A stretch of DNA of 35,956 nucleotides from an uncultured Porphyromonadaceae bacterium (GCA_947177575.1 CAMWVA010000014.1:1-35956), one strand, 5' to 3'. Positions 1 through 9,419 are shown, numbered from the stretch's first letter. Notes: generated by a model not told the origin, from the letters alone. Numbers and translations are program-made.

Positions 1-2211
1 TCAGGAATTAGTTTCAGAGCTATTGACAAAAGAATCCAGCATGATATGAAGTTCATCGGTTTTACCGGCGAGGACAGGTAATTGCTGTAAGTCTGTTTCA
101 ATATCTGCGCGCAGGGTATCAAGATCGTTGTTTCTGAGCTGAAGAGCCTTAGAGTAAAGTTGTCGAGCTACTGCATACTGATCCATAAGAATATGAAGAT
201 GAGCTGCGTTGACAAAATCGGAGTCTTTGGGCTTCGCAGCAAGAAGACGGTCAAAATGGGGCAGAGCTTTGTCGAATTTACCTAAAGCCATCTCACACCA
301 AGCTATAGCTCTGAGAGGGTTGAGGCTATCCGGGTGAAGATATAGAGCTTTGTAGTAGAGTTTAAGAGCTTCATCTAATTTGCCTGTTTCGTATAAAGCA
401 TGTCCTGTATTTAATAACAAGGTCATATCGTCAGGCTGACGTTCAAGAGCACGTGAATAGTAATTAGCTGCTTTCTCAAAGTCACCGAGTGCTTTGTAAC
501 AATGAGCCAGCTTTTTTAGTAACCAAAGTGACTCTCCGTTCATAAGAAGAGCACGTTCATACCACATCAGGGCGTTGTCAAGCTGAGAAAGCGACTGATA
601 ACAGAAGGCAATCTTTTCAAGGACGGCAGTGCGTTTCGGATCTGTATCATAAAGAGTAAGAAGATACTGTAAAGCCTCTTTATAATAGCCGTGAGCAAAG
701 TAAAACTCAGCAGTAAGTTCAACTATCTCATCGTTCTTCAGAAGCTCACCGATAAAAGGCAGCTGTAGGAAAGAAAGAGGTGAGGCGAAAGGATCGTAAA
801 ACTCTTTATGACGAGGAAAGAGTTTGTAGAGGCGATACATATCTCTTAAAAATACGCTGAGCTCGGAATCAAAATCAGCATCACTAACAAAAGGAGCTGC
901 ATTTTCGTCAATCTGGTCTTTAATTTGTTCAAACTGACTACCTAACTGAGAAAAAATAGCTGATTTCTGTGCTTCAGGCATTTGTTGCAGCGAAAGAACA
1001 AAAGAGAATTTGTCAGAATTACATATCATCTTTTGTGATAGCAATGTGAGGCGCATTATTTCAGGTAAGCTGTTCATTACAGGTGCAGTCACAGGATTAT
1101 CTACAGTAAATGGTAAAAGCCAGTGACTCACCTTACGGAAAAACGGAAAACCCTTGAGATTGGAAAATGCCACCATCATAACATCTGCACCTTCGGACTG
1201 CATCTCACTAAGTTCTTCAAGCTGTCGTGTTAGACCTGATTTGCTTAAAGCATCGTGCCACTCTGGATTTTCTTCAAACTGAGAAACATCAGCCTCAGCT
1301 GAAAAATCACGCATACGACGCATTATTTCAGGACTTAGCTTCATTATCTCAGGTATAAGTTCCTGTCGCATCTTATCAGCTACACGGTCAGTATCCCGTG
1401 TGCGTAGCAGTGCCTTAACAAGGGAACGCAGACGACAGAACATGATGAGTGAATCATTCCAAAGCATCAGACGTTGTGCCAAAGTAAGGTCAGAGGCTAA
1501 TCGTCCGGCATATTTACGTAGTACGAAAATCACTCCTGGCAAAGCTCTGGCTGCTAATTTCGAAGAGAAGGTATTTTCAGCCACATCTATAAGTAGCATA
1601 AGCTTAGCCCTATCATAAAACTGAAGCAATGACAGAGTAAGAGCTGATAAAATCTGTGCTTTGAGTTCAAAAGAATTTTCTCCGGAGTCAAGAATAGATG
1701 ACAGACGAGTAGTCTGTGAATTATTAAGCGGACCGGCTGTCCAAATAATATCAAAGACTGAATCAAGAGCTTCTTCCTTTTCTTTAAGACACTGTAGAGT
1801 AGCTTCAGCTTCGCTTCCCATAGATTCTTTGCACAAAGTGAATTTCGCAAATGTATCGAGATAACGGTTTAAGGCATTATCAAGCGAATTATCCTGTAGG
1901 GTATGGAAGCGTAGAGTAGAGTAGTATAAAGCTGAATTGTCAACAGCTATCCGCTCACGACGTAAGCGATCACATAAGGCATAAATATCTTCTTTGATGG
2001 AAGCGTAAAGCCGATTACGGTGTTGGTCGGGAATACCAGCCAACATATATTCGGACATATAGCGGTATGTTTGCCGTAATTTCTCGACTTCTGAGAAATC
2101 AGCAGGTGTTTTACAAAGAGAATATGATATATCCAAAGCTTCTTTAAGCCGTGAAGCACGGACAAAATCAACAATCTGCTGATAGGGATTTGTTATTTTC
2201 TTATTTGGCAT
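1..2211 (-). CDS. TPR-repeat protein
   Basis: A 736-residue, probably cytoplasmic protein; no signal peptide or membrane segment is visible. The C-terminal part (about residues 495-698) reads as six consecutive 34-residue tetratricopeptide units, for example the stretch starting LLLNTGHALYETGKLDEALK, with the usual W/L-G-Y-A-F-A-P spacing. TPR arrays are protein-interaction scaffolds, so an adaptor role is the most one can infer. The N-terminal 480 residues are helical and charged with no family I recognise. The stop codon is the first three bases of the window, so the gene is complete, but downstream neighbours are out of view. The start is an ATG followed by a lysine- and asparagine-rich start (MPNKKITNPYQQ). 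No TAnnTTTG box was found upstream. Function is unknown. Confidence 0.85.
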   Translation of the reverse strand: MPNKKITNPYQQIVDFVRASRLKEALDISYSLCKTPADFSEVEKLRQTYRYMSEYMLAGIPDQHRNRLYASIKEDIYALCDRLRRERIAVDNSALYYSTLRFHTLQDNSLDNALNRYLDTFAKFTLCKESMGSEAEATLQCLKEKEEALDSVFDIIWTAGPLNNSQTTRLSSILDSGENSFELKAQILSALTLSLLQFYDRAKLMLLIDVAENTFSSKLAARALPGVIFVLRKYAGRLASDLTLAQRLMLWNDSLIMFCRLRSLVKALLRTRDTDRVADKMRQELIPEIMKLSPEIMRRMRDFSAEADVSQFEENPEWHDALSKSGLTRQLEELSEMQSEGADVMMVAFSNLKGFPFFRKVSHWLLPFTVDNPVTAPVMNSLPEIMRLTLLSQKMICNSDKFSFVLSLQQMPEAQKSAIFSQLGSQFEQIKDQIDENAAPFVSDADFDSELSVFLRDMYRLYKLFPRHKEFYDPFASPLSFLQLPFIGELLKNDEIVELTAEFYFAHGYYKEALQYLLTLYDTDPKRTAVLEKIAFCYQSLSQLDNALMWYERALLMNGESLWLLKKLAHCYKALGDFEKAANYYSRALERQPDDMTLLLNTGHALYETGKLDEALKLYYKALYLHPDSLNPLRAIAWCEMALGKFDKALPHFDRLLAAKPKDSDFVNAAHLHILMDQYAVARQLYSKALQLRNNDLDTLRADIETDLQQLPVLAGKTDELHIMLDSFVNSSETNS

Positions 2212-2610
2212 TTTAATAAATAGTTATCTATAATTGATATGGTCAGGGTTAAATGAGCTATATAAAATTTGTTGAATGTCAATTATAATCTGTAATCGGT
2301 TAATAAATATTTATATAACAAGTTAACCATCTAAAACCAATAATATAAACCTTTCATTAATGTAAACGCCAGAAAGGTATGAAATGGTTTCTAACAAAAA
2401 TCATACCAAACGGACTTAGATCAGAATAGTACCTTCGACTAATGAAAGTAATATTTATATTTAAAGGTCTAAGGCCAGATAAATGTTTTGGCAGCTCAGA
2501 AATAATGGCTAACTTTGCTGACTCAACTGAAATATGTTTCTCTGGCCGTAAGACCGGCACTGAATCATGGACTCGTCAGAACGATAACAACATCAAAAAT
2601 ATAATCAAAA
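2212..2610. other. 399-bp non-coding region between divergent genes
   Basis: AT-rich spacer between the minus-strand TPR gene and the plus-strand DUF4293 gene. It holds a good Bacteroidetes promoter (2487-2517) and several inverted repeats: GGTTAA/TTAACC at 2298-2303 and 2323-2328, ACCTTTC/GAAAGGT at 2349-2355 and 2372-2378, and GGCCAGA/TCTGGCC at 2473-2479 and 2541-2547 bracketing the promoter. The two track ORFs here (2357-2560 minus, 2442-2720 plus) have no recognisable protein character and the plus one runs into the DUF4293 gene out of frame. No tRNA-like fold was seen. Confidence 0.6.
2487..2517 (+). promoter_or_regulatory. Bacteroidetes-type promoter for the DUF4293 gene
   Basis: TTTG at 2487-2490, a 19-nt spacer, then TAACTTTG at 2510-2517. 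This matches the -33 TTTG / -7 TAnnTTTG consensus of the Bacteroidetes primary sigma factor. Transcription would start near 2524, giving a leader of about 85 nt before the ATG at 2611. Confidence 0.7.
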
Positions 2611-3081
2611 ATGGTCATACAACGTTGGCAATCGGTGCTGTTGCTCATAGCTGCAATAGCCATGTGTTGCTTCACTTTCATGTCGTTAGGACAGGTACAG
2701 ACACCAGAGTACACACTTAACTTTACTACACTTGGTTATACATACGAAGGTGTGGCAACTGAAGGAGGTGTGTCAGGATATTACGAACACACAGGTTTTC
2801 TATTTGTCCTGTCATTGGTGGCAGCCTTGTTACCTCTGGTAAGTATTTTTATGTTTAAGCGCCTGTCATTACAGGTCAAAATGTGTGTGGTAGCCATACT
2901 GGTATTGTTGGCAACAGCTGCTTATTGCGGTGTATCGGGGTATACTGCTGTTCCTGACGCAGCGGTAAGCTGGTCTTCAGTTATTATAGGTGTACCGGTG
3001 GCCTTATGTGCCGAACTTATGGCTATAAAATATATACGCCATGATGCCAATCTATTACGGGCAGTAGACCGAATAAGATGA
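2611..3081 (+). CDS. DUF4293 family membrane protein
   Basis: A 156-residue inner-membrane protein with four predicted hydrophobic helices (about residues 8-26, 62-82, 90-108 and 122-142). The opening MVIQRWQSVLLLIAAIAM and the ending with an R-A-V-D-R-I-R tail are typical of the DUF4293 family, a small Bacteroidetes-specific membrane family without known function. Length fits the family. It has its own promoter about 95 bp upstream and is followed, after 167 bp, by proS in the same direction; that gap contains a second -7-like box, so the two genes are probably separate units. Identification rests on remembered family features, not on a search. Confidence 0.75.
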   Translation: MVIQRWQSVLLLIAAIAMCCFTFMSLGQVQTPEYTLNFTTLGYTYEGVATEGGVSGYYEHTGFLFVLSLVAALLPLVSIFMFKRLSLQVKMCVVAILVLLATAAYCGVSGYTAVPDAAVSWSSVIIGVPVALCAELMAIKYIRHDANLLRAVDRIR

Positions 3082-3187
3082 TTGTCATGTATTAACAAAA
3101 GTTGAAAAATCTGTAATAGCTCAATTGTGGGTATTGTGACAATTAACAAAATGATATGAACATATATAGAAAGTCGGAAAAACTTAC

Positions 3188-3195
3188 TATATTTG
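3188..3195 (+). promoter_or_regulatory. possible -7 element for proS
   Basis: TATATTTG matches the TAnnTTTG box and lies 53 bp before the proS ATG. No TTTG is found at the expected distance upstream, so the call is weak. A short GTCCC/GGGAC inverted repeat (3213-3217, 3232-3236) and a repeated CCAGACA (3217-3223, 3236-3242) lie in the predicted leader. Confidence 0.35.
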
Positions 3196-3248
3196 CACAA
3201 CTAAAGCATAGAGTCCCCAGACAGGTATAAAGGGACCAGACAACGATA

Positions 3249-4730
3249 ATGGCAAAAGAACTAAAGAACTTTACAAAAAGGAGCGATAACTACTCTCAGT
3301 GGTATAATGAGCTGGTCGTTAAAGCCGATTTGGCTGAACAATCAGCGGTACGCGGCTGTATGGTCATAAAACCATACGGTTATGCAATATGGGAGAAGAT
3401 GCAGCGTACGCTTGATGATATGTTCAAGGCTACAGGTCATCAGAATGCCTACTTTCCCTTGCTGATTCCCAAGTCTTTTCTTAGCCGTGAAGCTGACCAT
3501 GTAGAGGGCTTCGCCAAAGAGTGTGCCGTAGTGACCCACTATCGTCTTAAGAATGACCCTGACGGTAACGGTGTTGTTGTGGACCCGGCTGCTCGTCTTG
3601 AAGAAGAACTTATCATACGTCCGACCTCAGAAACTATAATCTGGAATACCTACCGTAACTGGATTCATTCTTATCGCGACCTTCCTATTCTGGTCAATCA
3701 GTGGGCTAATGTATTCCGCTGGGAAATGCGTACACGTATGTTCCTACGCACGGCAGAGTTCTTATGGCAGGAAGGCCACACAGCTCATGCTACAAAAGAG
3801 GAAGCTGAAGAAGAAGCAATCCGAATGTTAAATGTGTATGCCGATTTTGCGGAGAATTATATGGCTGTACCGGTAGTGAAGGGTGTGAAGTCAGCTAATG
3901 AACGTTTCGCAGGTGCGCTTGACACATACACTATTGAGGCTATGATGCAGGATGGTAAAGCTCTGCAATCAGGGACATCCCATTTCTTAGGCCAAAATTT
4001 CGCAAAAGCCTTTGATGTGACTTTCATGAACAAGGATAATAAACCTGAGTATGTATGGGCTACTTCGTGGGGAGTATCAACCCGTCTGATGGGAGCACTT
4101 ATAATGACTCATAGCGATGACAACGGTCTGGTATTGCCTCCTCGTCTGGCACCTATTCAGGTTGTTATAATTCCTATATATAAAGATGCCGCAGGTTTGA
4201 AGGCTGTTTCCGAAAGAGTTGCACCTATTGTTGATGCTCTGCGAGCTAAAGGTATCAGTGTAAAGTATGATGATGCCGACAATAAACGTCCGGGATTCAA
4301 GTTTGCCGATTATGAAGTGAAAGGTGTGCCCGTACGTCTTGCTATAGGTCAACGAGATCTTGAAAACGGTACCGCCGAACTGATGCGTCGTGATACTTTG
4401 GAAAAGGAAATAGTATCGCTTGAGGGTATTGCAGACCATATCGAGAAGGAGCTTGAAGATATTCAGAAGAATCTTTTTGAACGAGCTCGCATTTACCGCG
4501 ATCAGATGACAACTACAGTAGATGACTATGAGGAATTCAAACAGAAGATAGAAGAAGGTGGTTTCATCTTAGCTCATTGGGACGGTACGCCTGAAACAGA
4601 AGAACGTATTAAAGAAGAAACAAAAGCTACGATACGTTGCATACCATTCGAGGGAGATAAAACACCCGGCAAGTGTATGGTTACAGGTAACCCGTCAGCC
4701 CAACGTGTAGTATTTGCACGTTCTTATTGA
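3249..4730 (+). CDS. proS: prolyl-tRNA synthetase (archaeal/eukaryote-type)
   Basis: Cytoplasmic class II aminoacyl-tRNA synthetase that activates proline and charges tRNA-Pro. At 493 residues it has no bacterial-type editing insertion, so it is the short archaeal/eukaryotic form usual in Bacteroidetes. Visible class II features are the proline-site segment [11 protein letters not shown] (about 122-132), motif 2 [19 protein letters not shown] (156-174), and the motif 3 region [20 protein letters not shown]. An anticodon-binding domain follows from [12 protein letters not shown], and the family's C-terminal domain ends in a tyrosine (VVFARSY), which is characteristic of this form. It is monocistronic by appearance: 167 bp from the gene before and closed by a hairpin just after the stop. 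Confidence 0.97.
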   Translation: MAKELKNFTKRSDNYSQWYNELVVKADLAEQSAVRGCMVIKPYGYAIWEKMQRTLDDMFKATGHQNAYFPLLIPKSFLSREADHVEGFAKECAVVTHYRLKNDPDGNGVVVDPAARLEEELIIRPTSETIIWNTYRNWIHSYRDLPILVNQWANVFRWEMRTRMFLRTAEFLWQEGHTAHATKEEAEEEAIRMLNVYADFAENYMAVPVVKGVKSANERFAGALDTYTIEAMMQDGKALQSGTSHFLGQNFAKAFDVTFMNKDNKPEYVWATSWGVSTRLMGALIMTHSDDNGLVLPPRLAPIQVVIIPIYKDAAGLKAVSERVAPIVDALRAKGISVKYDDADNKRPGFKFADYEVKGVPVRLAIGQRDLENGTAELMRRDTLEKEIVSLEGIADHIEKELEDIQKNLFERARIYRDQMTTTVDDYEEFKQKIEEGGFILAHWDGTPETEERIKEETKATIRCIPFEGDKTPGKCMVTGNPSAQRVVFARSY

Positions 4731-4745
4731 TAAATTGAAACTACT

Positions 4746-4782
4746 GGTTCATGTCTGATTCAGCTGATGTCAGACATGAACC
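4746..4782 (+). terminator. hairpin terminator after proS
   Basis: A perfect 13-bp stem, GGTTCATGTCTGA / TCAGACATGAACC, around an 11-nt loop that contains the palindrome TCAGCTGA. It begins 15 bp after the proS stop. There is no T-tract behind it, so efficiency is uncertain. The ORF track's start for the next gene (4767) lies inside this hairpin. Confidence 0.6.
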
Positions 4783-4820
4783 TGTCACCAATATATATTC
4801 TGTACATATATAGTCTCAGT

Positions 4821-4837
4821 ACATACACAGTGTATGT
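4821..4837. promoter_or_regulatory. 17-nt palindrome in the peptidase leader
   Basis: ACATACAC-A-GTGTATGT is an 8+8 perfect inverted repeat around one central base, 31 bp before the chosen start of the DPP-IV-type gene. Its size and symmetry would suit a dimeric regulator's operator or a small leader hairpin. No regulator is known for it. Confidence 0.35.
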
Positions 4838-4868
4838 CAAGAAACAAAATAATATTGTCTACAGCGCC

Positions 4869-7049
4869 ATGAAATATTATCCCTGTACACTGGCCCTTTT
4901 GTTTATGGGCACTGTAACGGTCGGTCAGGCCACTCCTCTTAATGTAGAGGATTATTGCGATGTGAAAATATCTGCTCCGGTAAGCATTAAAGAGATGCGT
5001 CCGTTGGCAGATGGACTGACTTATGCCGCTATAAGCGATGACGGACGTTCGATAGAGGTGTATAGCTATAAATCGGGTAAGAAAGTCAATACTCTTTTTA
5101 GTGTCGATGCTATAAAAGGAGATGTCAAAATAGATGGCTTTGAAGGTTATGTGCTTAGTGATAACGAACGTAAGATATTGCTTTGGAATAACAGCGAGGC
5201 TATATATCGTCACTCATTCACAGCAGACTATTATGTGTATGACATAATGCGTGGCACTATGGCACGCGTGTCGGAGAAGGAGGGCTTGAGATGTGCTACT
5301 ATGTCACATGACGGACGTATGGTGGCTTATGTGTATGACAATAATATATATATATCCAATTTAGATTATCAGACTGACCGCCCTATAACAGAAGACGGGG
5401 TGAAAAACGAGATAATCAATGGTGCACCGGATTGGGCTTATGAGGAAGAATTTGGTATAGAGAATACAATACGCTGGAGTGCAGATGACAGTATATTGGC
5501 TTATATAAGATTTGATGAACGAAAGGTTCCGGTATATTCTTTTGATGATTACAGAAGTTACTGTGATAATGAGCCATTAGGAGACCCATACCCAGAATCA
5601 TTCAGATATAAGTATCCTTTACCGGGTTATCCAAATTCGAAAGTGTCAGTACATGCCTACGAACTGGATAATCGTGTAACGAAGACAATGGACCTGAAGC
5701 TGGATGAGAATGACTACGTTCCTTCGATGGAATTCGGAGGTGAAGGTACACAGCTTATGGTCATGGTTCTGAATCGTGATCAGAATCGTCTAGAGCTTAA
5801 CAGCGTCAATCCTAAGTCAACTGTAGCACGTGCGATACTTAAGGAAAACAGTGATGCATGGCTTAATCCGACAGCTTATCAGATGGCGGATTACGGATCT
5901 TCGAGTTTTGTAATCGGTAGTGAACGCAGCGGGTATCTACATCTCTATGAATATGACTATTCGGGTAATCTGAAACGTCAGATTACCAACGGGTCATATA
6001 ATGTAACTGCTTATTACGGTACAGATAAACGTAACGGTACGGTGTATGCACAGACAACATGTAAGGGTGCTATAAACCGTAATGTGGTAAAAGTAGACCG
6101 TAACGGAAAGATGATAGTGCTGAACAATCAGGAAGGTACGGAAAGTGCTTCGTTCAGCAAGAACTTTGACTATTTTGTGCGTACTTACAGTAGTTCGACT
6201 GTTCCACCTCAATATACTATATGTAATTCATCGGGAAATATGATTGCAGAGGTGGAAATGAACCGTGAATATGCTATGAAATATGCTCAGGCTCCTAAGA
6301 TGGAATTTCTGACTGTTCCTAATGCTGAGGGCAAAGAAATGAACGCATACATTATAAAGCCTGCTAATTTTGACAGTTCGAAGAAATATAAGCTTCTGAT
6401 GTACCAGTATAACGGACCAGGCTCGCAAGAAGTGTTAAACCGCTGGCGTATGGAAGGTATATTTTATCTGGCTTCGGAAGGTTATGTAGTAGCCTGTGTT
6501 GACGGACGTGGTACTGGGAACCGAGACCGTGCATGGGCAACCGCTGTCTATAAACGTCTGGGGCAATATGAGACAGCAGATCAGATAGCCGGTGCAAAAT
6601 ATTTCTGTAATCTGCCTTATATAGATGCGTCTAAGGCAGCCTGTTTCGGCTGGAGCTATGGCGGTTATATGACTCTTATGGAATTGTCTGATCCTTCCAA
6701 TCCGTTTAAGGCCGGTGTAGCTATGGCACCCGTAACAGACTGGCGTTATTATGATTCAATCTATACAGAGCGTTACATGCAGACGCCTCAGCAGAATGAG
6801 GCAGGTTACACTCAGGGTTCGGCTTTGAACAGAACTCGTGATATGCAGCGTAAACTCCTTATAATGTCAGGTACGAGTGATGATAATGTACATTTCTATA
6901 ATACGTTGAAATATACCTCTAAGCTCAATTCGGAGGGTACATTGTTTGATATGATGGCGTATACCGGTTTTGAACATAGTCTCAGAATGTGTAATGCTCG
7001 TACTATGCTTTTCAGAAAAGTGCTTCAATTCCTCAATACTAATTTATAA
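4869..7049 (+). CDS. secreted dipeptidyl-peptidase IV family (S9) serine peptidase
   Basis: A 726-residue exported peptidase of the prolyl oligopeptidase clan, expected to remove N-terminal X-Pro/X-Ala dipeptides. An N-terminal signal peptide (MKYYPCTLALLFMGTVTVGQA) fixes the start at 4869; the track start at 4767 would add 34 residues before it and lies in the proS hairpin. Residues 30 to about 470 form the beta-propeller, with the glutamate-bearing segment DWAYEEEFG as in DPP-IV, where the paired glutamates hold the substrate amino terminus. The alpha/beta-hydrolase domain follows, with nucleophile Ser596 in GWSYGG, Asp671 in GTSDDNVHF and His703 in FEHS. Length agrees with Bacteroidetes DPP-IV. 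The product probably works in the periplasm or on the surface in peptide utilisation. No clear TAnnTTTG box was found in the 86 bp after the proS hairpin. Confidence 0.93.
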   Translation: MKYYPCTLALLFMGTVTVGQATPLNVEDYCDVKISAPVSIKEMRPLADGLTYAAISDDGRSIEVYSYKSGKKVNTLFSVDAIKGDVKIDGFEGYVLSDNERKILLWNNSEAIYRHSFTADYYVYDIMRGTMARVSEKEGLRCATMSHDGRMVAYVYDNNIYISNLDYQTDRPITEDGVKNEIINGAPDWAYEEEFGIENTIRWSADDSILAYIRFDERKVPVYSFDDYRSYCDNEPLGDPYPESFRYKYPLPGYPNSKVSVHAYELDNRVTKTMDLKLDENDYVPSMEFGGEGTQLMVMVLNRDQNRLELNSVNPKSTVARAILKENSDAWLNPTAYQMADYGSSSFVIGSERSGYLHLYEYDYSGNLKRQITNGSYNVTAYYGTDKRNGTVYAQTTCKGAINRNVVKVDRNGKMIVLNNQEGTESASFSKNFDYFVRTYSSSTVPPQYTICNSSGNMIAEVEMNREYAMKYAQAPKMEFLTVPNAEGKEMNAYIIKPANFDSSKKYKLLMYQYNGPGSQEVLNRWRMEGIFYLASEGYVVACVDGRGTGNRDRAWATAVYKRLGQYETADQIAGAKYFCNLPYIDASKAACFGWSYGGYMTLMELSDPSNPFKAGVAMAPVTDWRYYDSIYTERYMQTPQQNEAGYTQGSALNRTRDMQRKLLIMSGTSDDNVHFYNTLKYTSKLNSEGTLFDMMAYTGFEHSLRMCNARTMLFRKVLQFLNTNL

Positions 7050-7131
7050 CTAACAGAGGAAAAAGCATAAAAAGAAAAAACGGGTACGATTCTATCCATT
7101 GTACCGGATAAACTACTAATGCTAATGTCAA

Positions 7132-8490
7132 ATGGATGATTTAAGGAAGGTTAGCAGCCTACAGCTATATGAATTCTGGAAGAATCTCTCAATAGGGCTT
7201 CTGATGGTCATCGCCATGTTGACTTTCTCACAGCTTCTTCCGTTCTATCTGTCGCCGGTTCTGTCATTAGGAAGCGCTGCGATATTGTCGACTTTGTTGT
7301 ATAATAACAGGCAGAAAAAGACAGGCTCGTGTATGTTGCCTATATACGCTCTGTTTTTCTGTTTTATTTCGTTTTCGTTTGTCACCATCATTCTAAATGT
7401 TCTGTATGCTTGGGGTCTGTTGTCGATGCCGGTGGAATTTATCTTCTTCAACGATCCTTATATACCGTCACTGATGATGATGCCTATCAGCTTTCTGACA
7501 TTGCTGATAATAAATGTACGCCGTCACAAGCTACGTATCTGTATGGATTGTAAGCTTGAACGTGGTGATAACTATGAAAGAGGTAAATTAGGAAGTATAC
7601 TTGATTATGAATCACACTTTCAGTTGAAGAATCTGTTACTTCTATTCGGACTTCTATCGGTTATTATCTGGACATATTACCTTATATTCTATATCAACAT
7701 TAATCAGAATGCACGTGACTGGTATGTATTTACGTGGTTGATTATCATTATGTTTATTTTAGATGAGTTATATTTTGTAGCCCGTTACTATAATTTATAT
7801 CTGGATCTGAAAGATAATGATGAGATTATCAGTCCGCAGGAGTTGCGTGATATGACAGCCAAGACTTATCTGCGTTTCTATGTAGTGTGCGGTAATAACA
7901 TGTATGTAGATACTCATGCTGTTGATGCCCGTGAGTCTCATAAGGAAATCATAGATACTCCGTTCTTTACCAAACGTTCTGTCAATGGTATTACAGTGCA
8001 TGAGGTAAAGCGTATAATTACACGTATGACAGGTGTTGATCATGGTGAATTACGTTTCTTTTTCGGACGTAAGAGCTCGGATATGAGTAAACACAGTCTG
8101 TTACGGTATTTCTATTTTCTTGACGGTACGCCTGATGATTATCCCGAACTGAATGCAGAAGGAGAATGGATGAAATTTGATACCATCAAGCATATCTATT
8201 CCACATCACCCAGCCGTCTGTCTAATATTACAGTTGCCGATCTGACACGATTAGCTACTATTATATTAACCGAGAAGATATTTGATGAGGAAGGCCGACG
8301 CAAATCGCGTATAAAGAGCTACAATCCGACATTCAACTTAGATGATGTACGGAAATCGGAGCTTGATTTTCAGGATGACAAGTGGTTAAAAATATCAATG
8401 TTTAATTCAGACACACGTATGTACGGTCTGAAGCGCTGGTGGCGTAATATTACCGGACGTAATACACGGAAATCAAGAACATGGCGATAA
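7132..8490 (+). CDS. unrecognised multi-pass membrane protein
   Basis: A 452-residue protein I cannot place in a family. The N-terminal 220 residues carry about six hydrophobic segments (roughly 17-35, 38-55, 66-90, 98-128, 166-190, 196-216); the segment around 128-165 (RRHKLRICMDCKLERG) is basic and includes a CxxC pair. From about 225 to the end the protein is soluble and charged, with a region containing RFYVVCGNNMYVDTH and FFGRKSSDMSKHSLLRYFYF, and a basic C-terminus. The likely topology is an integral membrane anchor with a cytoplasmic C-terminal domain. Its last 10 bp overlap the miaA2-like gene in another frame, so the two are probably translationally coupled. It follows the peptidase by 82 bp. 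The product is clearly a real gene by length, codon pattern and overlap, but no function is assigned. Confidence 0.75.
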   Translation: MDDLRKVSSLQLYEFWKNLSIGLLMVIAMLTFSQLLPFYLSPVLSLGSAAILSTLLYNNRQKKTGSCMLPIYALFFCFISFSFVTIILNVLYAWGLLSMPVEFIFFNDPYIPSLMMMPISFLTLLIINVRRHKLRICMDCKLERGDNYERGKLGSILDYESHFQLKNLLLLFGLLSVIIWTYYLIFYININQNARDWYVFTWLIIIMFILDELYFVARYYNLYLDLKDNDEIISPQELRDMTAKTYLRFYVVCGNNMYVDTHAVDARESHKEIIDTPFFTKRSVNGITVHEVKRIITRMTGVDHGELRFFFGRKSSDMSKHSLLRYFYFLDGTPDDYPELNAEGEWMKFDTIKHIYSTSPSRLSNITVADLTRLATIILTEKIFDEEGRRKSRIKSYNPTFNLDDVRKSELDFQDDKWLKISMFNSDTRMYGLKRWWRNITGRNTRKSRTWR

Positions 8491-9419
8491 ACACCATAGC
8501 AGTGGTAGGCCCTACAGCTTCCGGAAAAACCGGACGTGCTGTAAGTCTGGCACGCCGTTTTAATGGAGAAGTTGTCAGCGGAGATTCGCGTCAGGTATAT
8601 CGGGGTATGACACTTGGTACAGGAAAGGACCTTGAAGAATACGGCGATGTTCCATATCATCTTATAGATATAGCTGAACCCGGAGAAAAGTATAATCTGT
8701 ATCGTTTCCTCAGAGACTATGACCGGATAAGTCACAGTCTGGAGATACGTGGCCGTAAGTGTATACTTTGCGGAGGCAGCGGCATGTATGTCGAGAATGC
8801 TCTGCGCGGTCTGGTTATGCCTGAAGTGCCCCGTAATGATATATTACGTCAGCAGTTGGCTGAACTAAGTACAGATGAATTAAAAACACGTCTTGCTGCC
8901 TGTAAAACTCTACATAATGTCACTGACCTTGATACACGTCAGCGTATGGAACGTGCTTTGGAAATAAGTGAATATTACCGATACCATCCTGATGAGGCAC
9001 TTAAAACAGATACAAAACATGTACAGCTTCGTGAGGCTGTCATAGTAGGTATAAATATGCCACGTGAAGAAAGACGCCGACGTATAACGCAACGGCTATA
9101 CCGCCGGCTTGAAGCTGGAATGCTCGATGAGGTACGTGGCTTGCTGCGACAGGGTGTAAGTGCCGAGAGTTTAATTTATTACGGATTAGAATACAAATAT
9201 TTGACTCTACATATTATAGGTCAGCTTAGTTATGAAGAAATGGTAAGTCAACTTGAGATAGCCATTCACCAATTTGCTAAACGTCAGATGACCTGGTGGA
9301 GAGGAATGGAACGAAGAGGTTTATCTATCAACTGGCTGTCGTGGGAGATGACAGACAGAGAATTCGGTGATGCTGTAGAAGAAATATTAAGACAAAAAGA
9401 AAACACAGACCATGAATAA
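8481..9419 (+). CDS. miaA2: MiaA-family tRNA dimethylallyltransferase (MiaA2 type)
   Basis: A 312-residue P-loop enzyme expected to transfer a dimethylallyl group to N6 of A37 in tRNAs that read U-starting codons. The Walker A is GPTASGKT (about 10-17), followed by the family hallmark SGDSRQVYRGMTLGTGK and VPYHLIDI. The usual GTAKP is GTGKD here. A later GGSGMYVENALRG matches the GGTGLY motif, and DTRQRMERALEI matches the RR.ERALE-type segment. Bacteroides genomes carry two paralogues, annotated miaA1 and miaA2; this sequence looks like the second, divergent one, so activity on tRNA is inferred from family only. It overlaps the membrane gene by 10 bp and lipA by 8 bp. Confidence 0.85.
   Translation: MAINTIAVVGPTASGKTGRAVSLARRFNGEVVSGDSRQVYRGMTLGTGKDLEEYGDVPYHLIDIAEPGEKYNLYRFLRDYDRISHSLEIRGRKCILCGGSGMYVENALRGLVMPEVPRNDILRQQLAELSTDELKTRLAACKTLHNVTDLDTRQRMERALEISEYYRYHPDEALKTDTKHVQLREAVIVGINMPREERRRRITQRLYRRLEAGMLDEVRGLLRQGVSAESLIYYGLEYKYLTLHIIGQLSYEEMVSQLEIAIHQFAKRQMTWWRGMERRGLSINWLSWEMTDREFGDAVEEILRQKENTDHE

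Noticed and set aside
2442-2720. 92-residue plus-strand ORF before the DUF4293 gene
   Set aside because: It overlaps the DUF4293 gene out of frame, has no recognisable protein features, and its first part includes the promoter.
3196-3248. T-box or other riboswitch in front of proS
   Set aside because: The leader is only about 45 nt, with one 5-bp stem; there is no T-box sequence or antiterminator pair.
4767-4868. ORF-track start of the peptidase
   Set aside because: These codons lie in the proS hairpin and before the signal peptide; the ATG at 4869 gives a normal exported protein.
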